Of a DNA stretch of 35,755 bases, positions 7,590 to 15,851 are shown in pieces. Numbering within the stretch: position 1 is the stretch's first letter; every line of letters begins with the position of its first letter. A model generated the notes under the pieces. The model saw only the letters and a program-made list of their open reading frames with translations. It was not told the origin of the DNA and did not search any database. The translations under genes were made by a program, and so were the position numbers. Source of the stretch: Chloroflexi bacterium ADurb.Bin180 (lineage in GTDB: Bacteria > Chloroflexota > Anaerolineae > UBA2200); NCBI GenBank assembly GCA_002070215.1, contig MWCV01000024.1, positions 1 through 35,755 on the forward strand, given 5' to 3'.

Positions 7590-8609
7590 CTACTTGAGTC
7601 GAGAAACCAGCGCGGAGGCGAACTCGGCAAGAAGCGCGGCGGCGGGCTCGCCCGGTCGGGCGTTCTCGAGCGCTGTTGCCGCTCGCCGGTGGTAGTCGAG
7701 CGCTCTGGACTGCACATAATCTCTGGACCCGCACTGCCCGAGCAGGCGCAGCGCCTCGGCCAGGGTTTCGGCGCTCCAGGTGGGCAGCCGGTACAGGGCC
7801 AGCAGGTCCTGGCCCGATTCGGTCGAGGCGACCGCATGGATGACCGGCAGGGTCATCTTGCGGCTCAGCAGATCGTCGCCGGCGGGCTTGCCGGTGACAG
7901 CAGGATCGCCCCAGATGCCCAGCAGGTCGTCGACCATTTGAAAGGCCAGGCCCAGGTTCCGGCCAAAGTCATGGTAATGCGGAGCGGCAGCACTATTCCC
8001 GGCCAGAAAAGCGCCCATCTCGGTCGAAGCCGCCGCCAGGGCGGCGGTCTTGCCACCGATCATCCGCAGGTAGCGCTCCTCGGTCATGGTCAGGTCGCCC
8101 TCGCCAGAAATGTCGAGGTACTGCCCGTGAGTGAGCTCGAGGCAGGTTCGATCCAGCAGGGTTGTCGCTTTGAGAATGGCCGCGGGGGCGTATCCCCGAT
8201 CATGCAGCCTGGCCAGCGCCAGGCGAGCCAGCATCAGCATCGCGTCGCCCGAGTTGATGCCGTGAGCCAGGCCCCAGACCTTCCAGACGGCGGCCCTTCC
8301 GCGGCGGGTGGCGCTCTGGTCTTCGATGTCGTCGTGCAGCAGCGAAAAGTTGTGCACCAGCTCCAGGGCGGCAGCGGCGGGCACGGCGCGCTGCCACTGC
8401 CCGCCGGCAGCCTCGCAAGTGAGCAGACACAGCAGCGGGCGAAGTCGTTTCCCGGCATCGGCCTTCTCCGGCCTGAGCTGCGCGTCGAGCCAGCCAAGGT
8501 GGTACAGCATCATGCCGTACAACCCGGAGAGGTCCGCCGCCGAGGAACAGACCACGGCACGCATCTCTGTCTCGACCGCTTCGATGTAGGGCGCAAAGGC
8601 TGGATTCAC
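7590..8609 (-). CDS. Short-chain polyprenyl diphosphate synthase, probably GGPP synthase
   Basis: A trans-prenyltransferase of 339 aa that extends allylic diphosphates with IPP. The first aspartate motif is DDIED (93-97), the second DDLLGIWGD (227-235); GKRLRPLL (53-60) is the substrate-binding stretch. The first motif has no two-residue insertion and has phenylalanine five residues before it (HNFSLLHDD), the pattern described for archaeal-type GGPP synthases, so a C20 product is favoured. The frame is open upstream, but that part overlaps idi and looks like a shadow. I set the start at GTG 8609, which overlaps the idi stop as GTGA and follows GGGAG. This implies translational coupling to idi. 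Confidence 0.9.
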   Translation of the reverse strand: MNPAFAPYIEAVETEMRAVVCSSAADLSGLYGMMLYHLGWLDAQLRPEKADAGKRLRPLLCLLTCEAAGGQWQRAVPAAAALELVHNFSLLHDDIEDQSATRRGRAAVWKVWGLAHGINSGDAMLMLARLALARLHDRGYAPAAILKATTLLDRTCLELTHGQYLDISGEGDLTMTEERYLRMIGGKTAALAAASTEMGAFLAGNSAAAPHYHDFGRNLGLAFQMVDDLLGIWGDPAVTGKPAGDDLLSRKMTLPVIHAVASTESGQDLLALYRLPTWSAETLAEALRLLGQCGSRDYVQSRALDYHRRAATALENARPGEPAAALLAEFASALVSRLK

Positions 8610-9652
8610 GCGAGGCTCCCATCCCCGGGGTTCGGGTCCAACGGTACCTGACGCAGAGCAGCGATGCTGCCCGCTCCGCAGCCAAACATGGCCAGCCTCA
8701 GGCCGTCGATCAACACCAGCAGCTCCTGGTACACTGCGGCGGCCGAGCGCATGGCTGGCTTGAGCAGAGGACGAGCCAGGCCAACCAGCGAGGCTCCCAA
8801 TGCCAGCGCAACGGCCGCCTGCGGACCCGTGGTGATTCCGCCGCTGGCGATGAGCGGAAGATCGGGCACTGCCTGGCGGCACTGACGCAGGGATTCAGCG
8901 GTGGGAATGCCCCAGCCAGCCAGGGCCTCTGCGAGACGCCGCTGGTGCGTGCTGACGGCGCGCAGTGACTCGACGCGGGTCCACGAGGTCCCGCCCGCGC
9001 CAGCAACGTCCACGGCAGTAACCCCGGCGTCTTGGAGGCGGCGGGCCACTTCGCCGGAGATGCCCCAGCCAACCTCCTTGACAATGACCGGCACCTCCAG
9101 CCCGCGGCAGACAACCTCAATGCGCGACAGCAGGCCGGAGAAATTGGTGTTCCCGTGAGGCTGAATGGCCTCCTGGAGCGAGTTGAGGTGCAGCACCAGG
9201 GCATCGGCCTCGATCATCTGCACGGCGCGGCGGCACTCGTCCAGACCATAACCATAGTTGAGCTGCACCGCGCCCAGATTGGCAAAGAGGAGAAGGTGAG
9301 GCGCAACGGAACGCACCCGATAGGTTCGCTCCAGGCGCGGGTCCTCCAGGGCAGCGCGCTGTGAGCCCAGGCACATCGCCAGACCCAGCTCTTCGGCGGC
9401 TTGCGCCAGATGGAGATTGATCTTTGCCGCTCTGGTTGTGCCGCCCGTAATGGCCGAGATGAGGAACGGCGCGCGGAGGGGATGGCCCAGGAGACTGGTG
9501 CTCGGGTCGACTGCCGCCAGAGCTAGCTCGGGGAGAGCATTGTGGCGCAGGCGGTAGCGCTCCAGGCCAGTGGTGATCCCCCGGCCAGCCACATCCTCAT
9601 CACGGCAGATGCGCAGGTGGTCCTCTTTGCGTTTCGAATGAGATTCAGCCAT
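8606..9652 (-). CDS. fni: Type 2 isopentenyl-diphosphate delta-isomerase
   Basis: An FMN- and NADPH-dependent TIM-barrel enzyme interconverting IPP and DMAPP. At 348 aa it has the usual length. Typical stretches are SKRKEDHLRIC near the N-terminus, FLISAITGGT, LGSQRAAL, LHLNSLQEAIQPHG, VIVKEVGWGIS, VDVAGAGGTSW and the phosphate-binding IASGGITTG. The open frame extends to a GTG at 9700, but that codon has no ribosome binding site and lies only a few bases from the predicted transcription start. The ATG at 9652 has GGAG six bases upstream and places KRKEDH near the N-terminus as in known members. The stop overlaps the start of the prenyl synthase by GTGA, so these two isoprenoid genes form one operon. 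Confidence 0.93.
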   Translation of the reverse strand: MAESHSKRKEDHLRICRDEDVAGRGITTGLERYRLRHNALPELALAAVDPSTSLLGHPLRAPFLISAITGGTTRAAKINLHLAQAAEELGLAMCLGSQRAALEDPRLERTYRVRSVAPHLLLFANLGAVQLNYGYGLDECRRAVQMIEADALVLHLNSLQEAIQPHGNTNFSGLLSRIEVVCRGLEVPVIVKEVGWGISGEVARRLQDAGVTAVDVAGAGGTSWTRVESLRAVSTHQRRLAEALAGWGIPTAESLRQCRQAVPDLPLIASGGITTGPQAAVALALGASLVGLARPLLKPAMRSAAAVYQELLVLIDGLRLAMFGCGAGSIAALRQVPLDPNPGDGSLA

Positions 9653-9716
9653 CAGCGGCTCCGTATCCCGTGCGGCGGGGTGGTGTTTTGAGTTAGACAC
9701 CGGCGGCTCTCGGCAG

Positions 9717-9746
9717 ATGATACACCGGCCAGGCTGCGCCGGTCAA
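9717..9746 (-). promoter_or_regulatory. Promoter of the idi-prenyl synthase operon
   Basis: On the minus strand TTGACC (9741-9746) and TATCAT (9717-9722) are 18 bases apart. The expected start of transcription is about 55 bases before the chosen idi ATG. It is arranged back to back with the acp promoter. Confidence 0.6.
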
Positions 9747-9784
9747 ACATCGTCTTGCTTCCGCTCAAAGGATACGGACAGCAG

Positions 9785-9813
9785 TTGACAGCGAACGGCA
9801 AGGGCACTAGAAT
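9785..9813 (+). promoter_or_regulatory. Promoter of acpP
   Basis: TTGACA (9785-9790) and TAGAAT (9808-9813) are 17 bases apart, a near-perfect housekeeping sigma-type promoter. Transcription should begin near 9820, which leaves a 34-base leader before the GTG start at 9854 and argues against the upstream in-frame start codons. Confidence 0.8.
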
Positions 9814-9853
9814 AGCCGCTGGTAACCTGCATATTATGAAGGGAGAAGCAATC

Positions 9854-10087
9854 GTGGACATCTTTGAACGCGTAAAAAAGATCGTGGTAGACCAGCTTGG
9901 AATCGCCCCGGAGAAAGTCGTGCCGGAGGCGCGCTTCCGCGAAGACCTGGGGGCGGACTCGCTGGACCTGGTCGAGCTGATCATGGCCTTTGAGGAAGAG
10001 TTCGGCGGTCCTGTCTCCGACGAAGAGGCACAGGGCATCAAGACCGTGGGCGAAGCAGTCAAGTACCTGGAGTCTCGCGGCGCCTAG
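9854..10087 (+). CDS. acpP: Acyl carrier protein
   Basis: A 77-aa acidic protein that carries acyl chains during fatty acid synthesis. The phosphopantetheine serine is in [12 protein letters not shown] (about residues 33-44), followed by the acidic helix [14 protein letters not shown]. Its length matches standard ACPs when started at GTG 9854, which has AAGGGAG upstream. Starts at 9755 and 9837 are in frame, but one lies ahead of the promoter and the other has no ribosome binding site. It stands alone, without fab genes beside it, between two isoprenoid loci. Confidence 0.95.
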   Translation: MDIFERVKKIVVDQLGIAPEKVVPEARFREDLGADSLDLVELIMAFEEEFGGPVSDEEAQGIKTVGEAVKYLESRGA

Positions 10088-10115
10088 CCGCACCTGCGGA
10101 CAATGATCGAACGGC

Positions 10116-10151
10116 GGACCGAGAGGCGCGGAACATGGCGCCTTTCGGTTC
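10116..10151 (+). terminator. Possible terminator after acpP
   Basis: A stem of about 14 bp with G-U pairs (10116-10129 with 10138-10151) lies 29 bases after the acpP stop. It is followed by GCTTGTCTTA rather than a clean T-run. The hairpin is convincing; its function as a terminator is less so. Confidence 0.45.
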
Positions 10152-10245
10152 GCTTGTCTTAGCAGGATGATGCGGTCGACGCTCACCGAGCCGGTCTTGG
10201 GCGGACGGGGGCCGGTCGGTGTGATTGCCTCGAGCGGAGGTGCTC

Positions 10246-11550
10246 GTGATCGTCGTTGATCCGAAACGCTGTGCCTATTGCGGTTGCTGCGTCAGTGTGT
10301 GTCCCGTGGGGGCTCTCGACCTGCAGGAGACACGGCTGACCGTCTCCGATGCCTGTATCGACTGCCTGCTCTGCGTCGCTGCCTGCCCAATGGGTGCTAT
10401 CAGCGCCTGCGGGGGCAGGCCGGCCTCGCTGGCGAAAACTCACTACGATGTCATCATTGTGGGGGCCGGGCCGGCCGGGTCCGTGACCGCCTGGGAGGCA
10501 GCCAGGCTGGGCCTCTCCGTGCTGCTGCTCGAAAAACGACAGGAGATCGGCTCGCCGGTGCGCTGTGCCGAAGGCATTACTCACTCCGCACTGGCCTCGT
10601 TTCTGCCGCCCGATCCCCGCTGGATCAGCGCCACGATACGCACTGCCTCCATTCACGTCGTCGAGCCGACGCGCGAGCAGGAGTGGGTGCCAGCGCAGGA
10701 GCCTGCCGAAGATGCGGCTATGGGCTATGTGCTCGAGCGGCGTGTCTTTGATCGCGTGCTGGCCGAGCAGGCAGCGGCAGCCGGCGCGCGGGTGATGGTC
10801 AAGACCGCGGCGGAGGGACTGTTGCGCGACGGACAGCGTGTGGTCGGCGTGAGGGTGCGCGGCCCATCCGGTGCGATGGACATCACCGCCAGGGTCACAG
10901 TAGGGGCAGATGGCGTCGAGTCCCGGGTGGGGGCCTGGGCCGGGATCGATACCACTCTGGCGCAGGCTGACCTCATGTCCTGTGCCCAGTACCTGATGGC
11001 GGGAGTCGAGACTGACCCCCACACGACGGTGTACTACCTCGACCAGGAGCTGGCACCCGGCGGGTACGCGTGGATCTTCCCCAAGGGCGACGGCAGGGCC
11101 AACGTGGGGTTGGGCGTCCAGGCCGGGATTACCGAAAAGGCGCCCATCGAGCTGTTGAACCGCTTTGTGGACAAGTACCCATTCCTCAGCCGGGGCAACC
11201 CCGTGACGCTGGTGAGCGGAGGCGTGCCGGTAGGCCTGCCGCCAGCGCAGATTGTCGCCGACGGGCTGCTGCTGGTTGGCGATGCGGCACGGCAGGTTGA
11301 CCCGCTCACTGGCGGGGGAATCGCCAATGGTATGGAGGCAGGCCGGTTGGCAGCGCAGGTGGTTGCGGAGGCCCTTGATGTAGGCGACACGTCAGCGAAA
11401 GCTCTCGGCCGGTACGCCGAGCTGTGGTCTGCCGGGCGGGGCAAAGACATGGCCCGCAACTTGAGACTGAGACGCAGGTTCGCCCCGGAACAGCGAACCG
11501 ACGAGCGTTTCTTGCGGTTGTTCGCTCTGTCCATCGGGGCAGCCAAGTGA
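10246..11550 (+). CDS. Ferredoxin-fused geranylgeranyl reductase family protein
   Basis: A 434-aa flavoprotein. Residues 1-60 are a two-[4Fe-4S] ferredoxin domain with two full CxxCxxCxxxCP motifs (C9-C12-C15-C19 and C37-C40-C43-C47). From residue 68 comes the GGR domain: FAD-binding DVIIVGAGPAGS, the PVRCAEGI stretch with the family's conserved cysteine, the YAWIFPKGDGRANVGLG substrate/FAD motif, and LLVGDAARQVDPLTGGGI. GGRs saturate double bonds of geranylgeranyl chains in archaeal lipids, chlorophyll or quinones. Here the fused ferredoxin would deliver electrons directly. The start is GTG 10246 with GCGGAGG five bases upstream; a TTG at 10225 is also in frame. DegV follows 12 bases on. The substrate cannot be read from sequence. 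Confidence 0.88.
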   Translation: MIVVDPKRCAYCGCCVSVCPVGALDLQETRLTVSDACIDCLLCVAACPMGAISACGGRPASLAKTHYDVIIVGAGPAGSVTAWEAARLGLSVLLLEKRQEIGSPVRCAEGITHSALASFLPPDPRWISATIRTASIHVVEPTREQEWVPAQEPAEDAAMGYVLERRVFDRVLAEQAAAAGARVMVKTAAEGLLRDGQRVVGVRVRGPSGAMDITARVTVGADGVESRVGAWAGIDTTLAQADLMSCAQYLMAGVETDPHTTVYYLDQELAPGGYAWIFPKGDGRANVGLGVQAGITEKAPIELLNRFVDKYPFLSRGNPVTLVSGGVPVGLPPAQIVADGLLLVGDAARQVDPLTGGGIANGMEAGRLAAQVVAEALDVGDTSAKALGRYAELWSAGRGKDMARNLRLRRRFAPEQRTDERFLRLFALSIGAAK

Positions 11551-11562
11551 GAGGAGAGCACC

Positions 11563-12432
11563 TTGAGCCACATCGCCGTGATTGCCGATAGCTGCACCAG
11601 TCTTCCTGACTCGTACTTTGCCGAGTATCAGATCGCCAGTGTGCCTTACTATGTGCATCTGGGCACGGAACAGTACCGGGACAATATCGACATCACGCGC
11701 GACGAGTTCCTGGAACAGATGCGCAACGGCGTTGTGCCCAAGTCGGCCAATCCGGGTCCGGCGGACTATGCGGTCAAACTCCGTGCGGCTGCCGAGCGCA
11801 CCAAGGAGATGATCGTCTACTGCATGACTTCGCTGGGGAGCGGGGCCTACCAGGCAGCGCTGCTGGCCAGGGAGATGGTCAGCGCGGAAATCAGCGGGCT
11901 GCGCATTGAGGTCGTCGACACAAGGAACGTGTCCATGGGGCACGGCTGGATGGCCCTGGAAGGAGCGCGCAAGGCTCTGGCCGGGGCGAGCATGGAGCAG
12001 CTGCTGGCGCTGGCGCAGCGGATGATTCCGGTGACGCGCATGCTGCAGACGGCCGACACGCTGCGCTATCTGTACCTGGGCGGCCGCATTGGCAAGGCAA
12101 AGCATCTGGTTGGGTCAGTGCTCAACCTCAAGCCGATCATCAGCATGGAAGACGGGGTGATTGTAGCTCTGGGCCAGGCCCGTGGCCGACCGGCGGCGTA
12201 CCGCAAGATGATGAGCCTGATCGCCGAGAAGGTGGGCGCAGGAGGGAGAATCAAGTCCGCCATTGTGCACGCGGCCGACCCGGAGGCTGCCGCGACCCTG
12301 CGTGAGATGGTGGAGTCAAGCTTTGCCTGTGTGGAAAGCATCACCACCAACCTCTCTTCGGCGTTGGCCACGCACACCGGGCCGGGCACGGTCGGCGTGT
12401 GCTACTTCCCGGCCAGCGTGGTGGAAGGCTGA
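11563..12432 (+). CDS. DegV family fatty-acid-binding protein
   Basis: A 289-aa protein of the DegV (FakB-like) family. Members bind a single fatty acid; in Firmicutes FakB presents it to the kinase FakA. Typical features are the N-terminal IAVIADSCTSLP, the SANPGPADY stretch with its SxPxP-like loop, TSLGSGAYQAA, VVDTRNVSMGHG, RYLYLGGRIGKAK and LKPIISMEDG. The start is a TTG preceded by GAGAGGAG. It directly follows the GGR gene, so they are likely one transcript. No FakA gene is in the window, so a link to fatty acid phosphorylation is only a family-level guess. Confidence 0.92.
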   Translation: MSHIAVIADSCTSLPDSYFAEYQIASVPYYVHLGTEQYRDNIDITRDEFLEQMRNGVVPKSANPGPADYAVKLRAAAERTKEMIVYCMTSLGSGAYQAALLAREMVSAEISGLRIEVVDTRNVSMGHGWMALEGARKALAGASMEQLLALAQRMIPVTRMLQTADTLRYLYLGGRIGKAKHLVGSVLNLKPIISMEDGVIVALGQARGRPAAYRKMMSLIAEKVGAGGRIKSAIVHAADPEAAATLREMVESSFACVESITTNLSSALATHTGPGTVGVCYFPASVVEG

Positions 12433-12449
12433 GCGGCCTGACTCTGGCC

Positions 12450-13397
12450 CTAGAGCACCGGAGTGTTCAGGCGCTGCAGGCGCTCCAGGGTGTCGGCCCA
12501 GGTGATATCGGAGATGCCGAGCTTGAGTCTCAACCGCTCCGGCTCCATTCCGTTGCGCAAGTCGCGCAGCGCGCAGGTGTAGCGGAGCACCTCGAAGCAA
12601 GCCCTTCGGGGAGGCAGGCCCGCCCGGCGCGAGGCGGTGTCGAGAACGTACTCCAGGTTGCGCGCCGTGCACTCAAAGAGATGCGACACGGGTCGATACT
12701 GGCTCTTGTATTCGTCTACTAGAGTGTCAAACCCCGGCGGCAGCCGCAGCCGCCGCTCCTTATGCCGCTTGCGCGCGCTGTCGTAGCGGACGAACAGGGT
12801 TACTCCCTCTGTCTCGGTCGTATCGATGTCCGCCGGAGTCAAGGCCATACACTCGCTCTTCTTCAAGCCCGTGGTGAGAAGCAGAGTGGCGAGCAGATGA
12901 GGGCGGGCATCGGGAGATTGCGGGTCGCGGCGCAGCGCCTCGGTAGCAGAGAGGAGCTGGCTCACTTCCGCAGCCGAGAGAACCCTGGGCAGGGGAGTGT
13001 CGACGTGAGGATGCTCCAACTGCGCGGCGGGGTTCTGGGCCACCACTTTCGACGCCGCTAACCAGCCGTAGAAAACCTTGAGGGTAGTAATCCGCCGTGC
13101 CAGCGACTTGTCGTTGCAGGGGACGCCCCGCCCATGCCTGAGCCAGCGCAGGAAGCCATAGAGGTCGGCGTAGCGGATGTGGCCGATGACGACGTGCGGA
13201 CCGATGTAGCGCTGAAAGAGGCGGAGGTCGCTGTCAAAAGCGCGCACCGTGTTGCTGCTGCGGCCTTCAGCCAGGAGATGTTCGTGGAACGCGGTGATCG
13301 CCCGGCGCAGCGGTGAGCGAGCATCCAGCGGAGCGGAGAGCCGAACGTCGCCGCTGGGTTCCGGCGGCTCGAGAAAGGACAGCTGACCTGGGCGCAT
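12450..13397 (-). CDS. Tyrosine-recombinase-fold protein lacking catalytic residues
   Basis: A 315-aa protein with the XerC/D-type layout: N-terminal SAM-like DNA-binding domain (about 28-125) and C-terminal recombinase fold (about 135-315). Compared with XerC, catalytic Arg I (GLRxSE) is Lys (K179 in GLKKSE), the first box-II His is Glu (E269), the HxxR arginine is kept (R272), the next His is Tyr (Y273), the LGH histidine is Ile (I295), and the nucleophilic Tyr position holds Leu (L304). The beta-hairpin Lys (K210) is kept. The protein ends soon after the Tyr position. The frame is intact with a strong promoter and AAAGGAGG before the ATG, so it is expressed rather than decaying. It probably binds DNA without cutting it. 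Confidence 0.85.
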   Translation of the reverse strand: MRPGQLSFLEPPEPSGDVRLSAPLDARSPLRRAITAFHEHLLAEGRSSNTVRAFDSDLRLFQRYIGPHVVIGHIRYADLYGFLRWLRHGRGVPCNDKSLARRITTLKVFYGWLAASKVVAQNPAAQLEHPHVDTPLPRVLSAAEVSQLLSATEALRRDPQSPDARPHLLATLLLTTGLKKSECMALTPADIDTTETEGVTLFVRYDSARKRHKERRLRLPPGFDTLVDEYKSQYRPVSHLFECTARNLEYVLDTASRRAGLPPRRACFEVLRYTCALRDLRNGMEPERLRLKLGISDITWADTLERLQRLNTPVL

Positions 13398-13427
13398 GGT
13401 GCCTCCTTTCGTATAGCAGTCCTGCTG

Positions 13428-13455
13428 ATTGTACACCAGGTAGCGACGGCGTCAA
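13428..13455 (-). promoter_or_regulatory. Promoter of the recombinase-like gene
   Basis: On the minus strand TTGACG (13450-13455) and TACAAT (13428-13433) are 16 bases apart. The predicted transcript starts about 25 bases before the ATG at 13397. It is back to back with the permease promoter. Confidence 0.7.
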
Positions 13456-13465
13456 ATAGCCGATT

Positions 13466-13494
13466 TTGGCATGCGCTCGAGCGGAGCCTATAAT
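13466..13494 (+). promoter_or_regulatory. Promoter of the APC permease gene
   Basis: TTGGCA (13466-13471) and TATAAT (13489-13494) are 17 bases apart. A perfect 10-bp palindrome CGCTCGAGCG (13474-13483) lies in the spacer and could be an operator. Transcription should start near 13501, which rules out the in-frame ATG at 13471. Confidence 0.75.
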
Positions 13495-13533
13495 CAACTC
13501 TATCCAGAGACAGAAAGGTGCGAGTGCAGGGGC

Positions 13534-15756
13534 ATGGCTAAACGTAGACTAAAGCGCCAGCTCAACCTGGCCCAGGTAGTGATGCTGGGCACGGCCGGCG
13601 CTATTGCCGCAGAGCTATTCGTCATAACCGGACACGCGGCGGGCATTGCCGGGCCGGCGACGGTGCTGGCCATCCTGGTGGCGGCCCTGATGACGTTGAG
13701 CGTGGCGCTGAACTACTGCGAGCTGGCCACAACCTTCCCTGAGACGGGCGGAGCCATGACCTACGTCCGCGAGGCCTTTGGCAACGGCCTACTCTCCTAC
13801 GTCGTTGGATCGTTTGACTGTCTCTCCAGCACCTTTTACAGCGCACTCTCAGCGGTCGGCTTTGCTTACTCGCTGCGTGTGTTTATCCCTGGGCTGCCCC
13901 TCGTCCCTACGGCGCTAGCCACGGTGGCTTTCTTCACCCTGCTCAATCTCCTGGGGGTGGACGCAGTTGGGAACGTGCAGATCCTGTTGGGCGGCATCCT
14001 CCTGCTGTTCTTGGGGACGTATATTGTGGGAGGCTTGTTCAGTCCGGCCGGATTCCGCCGCGAGGTGTTTCTCAGCGGCGGCGGGTTCTTTGTGGAGCAA
14101 GGTCTCGCCGCCAACCTGGGACGGATCCTTCGCACCGTCGCCTTGATCTATACTGCCTTTGTTGGTTTTGAGGTGATCGCCGACGACGCCGAGGAGGTTG
14201 CTAACCCCAACCGCACCATCCCCAGGGGGATTCTGCTGAGCCTGGGCACGATCACCGTCTTCTACACTCTGGTCATTCTAGTGGCACTGGGGACTGTGCC
14301 CTGGCGCGAGCTGACCGGTTCAGAGACTGCTCTTACCGACACGGCAGCCCGCTCCCTGCCGGGGTGGGGGGTACCGATGATGGCGGCAGCGGGAGTCATC
14401 GCCTCGCTGACAACGGTCAACACGGCGATGCTAAGCGCGACCAGAGAGGCATTTACGCTGAGCCGAGACGGTGCCTGGCCCAGGGCTTTGTCCAAGATGG
14501 GTCGTTTCAGGACGCCCTTCGTCGCCGTACTGGCGGTCGGAACGGTGATCGCTCTCGTCGCCGCCATCGGCGTAGTAGATTTCCTGAGCTACATCTCCAG
14601 TTCCGGGTACCTGTTCGTATTGATCTGGGCCAGTCTGGCGCTGCCACGCCTGCGCCGGCTACACCCGGAGCTGGCTCGCCCCTTCAAAGCGCCGCTGTTT
14701 CCCCTCACTGCCTATGCCGCGGCAGGTGGCGCCGCGCTGATCATTGCCTCAACCGATTGGCGCGCGTTATTGTTCGGGGCAGGTCTGCTCGGCGTACTGG
14801 CCATCCTCTACTATGCCCGGGGGCCGGTGGAGCGATTTCTGGAAACCAGGGTCGCGGCTCGGCAGGAAGCCCGCGACCGGATTCTCATCGCAGTGGCCAA
14901 CCCCGTCACCGCTCGCAAGCTGGCACATCTGGCAACGATGCTGGCCCGGGCAGGAGAGGACACGAGCATTTGCGTGCTCAAGGTGATGGCGACTCAGTCC
15001 GACTTGCAGCCGGAGCTGCGTGACCGGTTGGTCGGCCGTCTGGCCAGAAGGAGCGACGCCCTGCTGCGGTCCATCGCCGACGAAGCCCTGGCCAAGAACG
15101 TGCCGCTGTTCACCAGGATGCTGTCGGCGCCGACCGTGGCCGAGGGTGTGCTGCGGGCGATGGAGCCAAACGTCAAGCTGCTGCTGATGGGCTGGCCGGG
15201 CCCATTAGAAGGGTCGAGCCTGTCTCAGAATCCGGTCAAGGTCGTGTTGCAGCGCGCCAAGTCGCATACGGCGGTGTTCCTTGATCGGCAACTCGGCGCG
15301 GTCAAGCGGATTCTGGTTCCTGTCGGTGGAGGCCCTCATTCACGTCTCGCCATCCGACTCGCCTATGAATTGGCTGAAGAAGAGGACGCAGAAATGACGG
15401 CTCTCACCTGCTTCTGCGAGGACTGCGATGGTGAGGAGCTGGAGAACCGGATGGGGCTCCTGCGGGAGACGGTGGAAGACGTATTGGGTACTGTGCCGGA
15501 CCGGATCGTCACCCGCCTCTCTCATTGTGCGACGGTAACCAGCGGCGTTCTCGAGGAGACGACTAGGCAGGACTATGACCTTCTGGTGGTCGGTGCGTCC
15601 GAGGAGTGGGCGGACCCAGAAGCCCTTTTCGGCCGGGTAGACGACGAGCTCGCCTGTCGGGTGCCCTGTTCGGTACTGATGGTGCGACGATACGAAGCTG
15701 CAGTCATGTCGTGGATTCGCCGCCAGGCCAAGAGCGTTGCCAGCCGAGAGCCGTAG
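13534..15756 (+). CDS. APC-family amino acid permease with C-terminal USP domains
   Basis: A 740-aa fusion. About residues 10-430 form a 12-helix APC (amino acid-polyamine-organocation) transporter, with the GTAGAIAAELFVI first helix, the GGAMTYVREAFG stretch and FVGFEVIADDAEE in helix 6. The cytoplasmic tail has two universal-stress-protein-like domains, from about 448 (RILIAVANP) and about 589 (KRILVPVGG). The second ends with the DLLVVGASEEW and PCSVLMVRR strands typical of USP. The tail is probably regulatory, binding nucleotide or sensing stress; the transported amino acid is unknown. The start at 13534 is chosen because the promoter's transcription start lies at about 13501. A 95-base GC-rich gap separates it from the ABC genes. 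Confidence 0.9.
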   Translation: MAKRRLKRQLNLAQVVMLGTAGAIAAELFVITGHAAGIAGPATVLAILVAALMTLSVALNYCELATTFPETGGAMTYVREAFGNGLLSYVVGSFDCLSSTFYSALSAVGFAYSLRVFIPGLPLVPTALATVAFFTLLNLLGVDAVGNVQILLGGILLLFLGTYIVGGLFSPAGFRREVFLSGGGFFVEQGLAANLGRILRTVALIYTAFVGFEVIADDAEEVANPNRTIPRGILLSLGTITVFYTLVILVALGTVPWRELTGSETALTDTAARSLPGWGVPMMAAAGVIASLTTVNTAMLSATREAFTLSRDGAWPRALSKMGRFRTPFVAVLAVGTVIALVAAIGVVDFLSYISSSGYLFVLIWASLALPRLRRLHPELARPFKAPLFPLTAYAAAGGAALIIASTDWRALLFGAGLLGVLAILYYARGPVERFLETRVAARQEARDRILIAVANPVTARKLAHLATMLARAGEDTSICVLKVMATQSDLQPELRDRLVGRLARRSDALLRSIADEALAKNVPLFTRMLSAPTVAEGVLRAMEPNVKLLLMGWPGPLEGSSLSQNPVKVVLQRAKSHTAVFLDRQLGAVKRILVPVGGGPHSRLAIRLAYELAEEEDAEMTALTCFCEDCDGEELENRMGLLRETVEDVLGTVPDRIVTRLSHCATVTSGVLEETTRQDYDLLVVGASEEWADPEALFGRVDDELACRVPCSVLMVRRYEAAVMSWIRRQAKSVASREP

Positions 15757-15851
15757 GAGATACCCTGGGCGCGCAGCACACTATATTTCTGGGCCAATGC
15801 CGCGGCCGGCGCCAGCGCCGGCACCAGCCAGGAACGCACAGGAGCGCCGTT

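Noticed and set aside
8610-8882. N-terminal extension of the prenyl synthase
   Set aside because: It overlaps idi in another frame and reads as low-quality protein. The GTGA overlap with its ribosome binding site marks the real start.
10229-10239. The 11-mer CTCGAGCGGAG here and again near 13476, considered as a shared operator
   Set aside because: Repeats of this length are expected many times by chance in 35 kb, and the first copy overlaps a ribosome binding site.
12450-13397. Recombinase-like gene read as part of an integrated mobile element
   Set aside because: No attachment-site repeats, tRNA gene or phage/plasmid genes are nearby, and the catalytic residues are missing.
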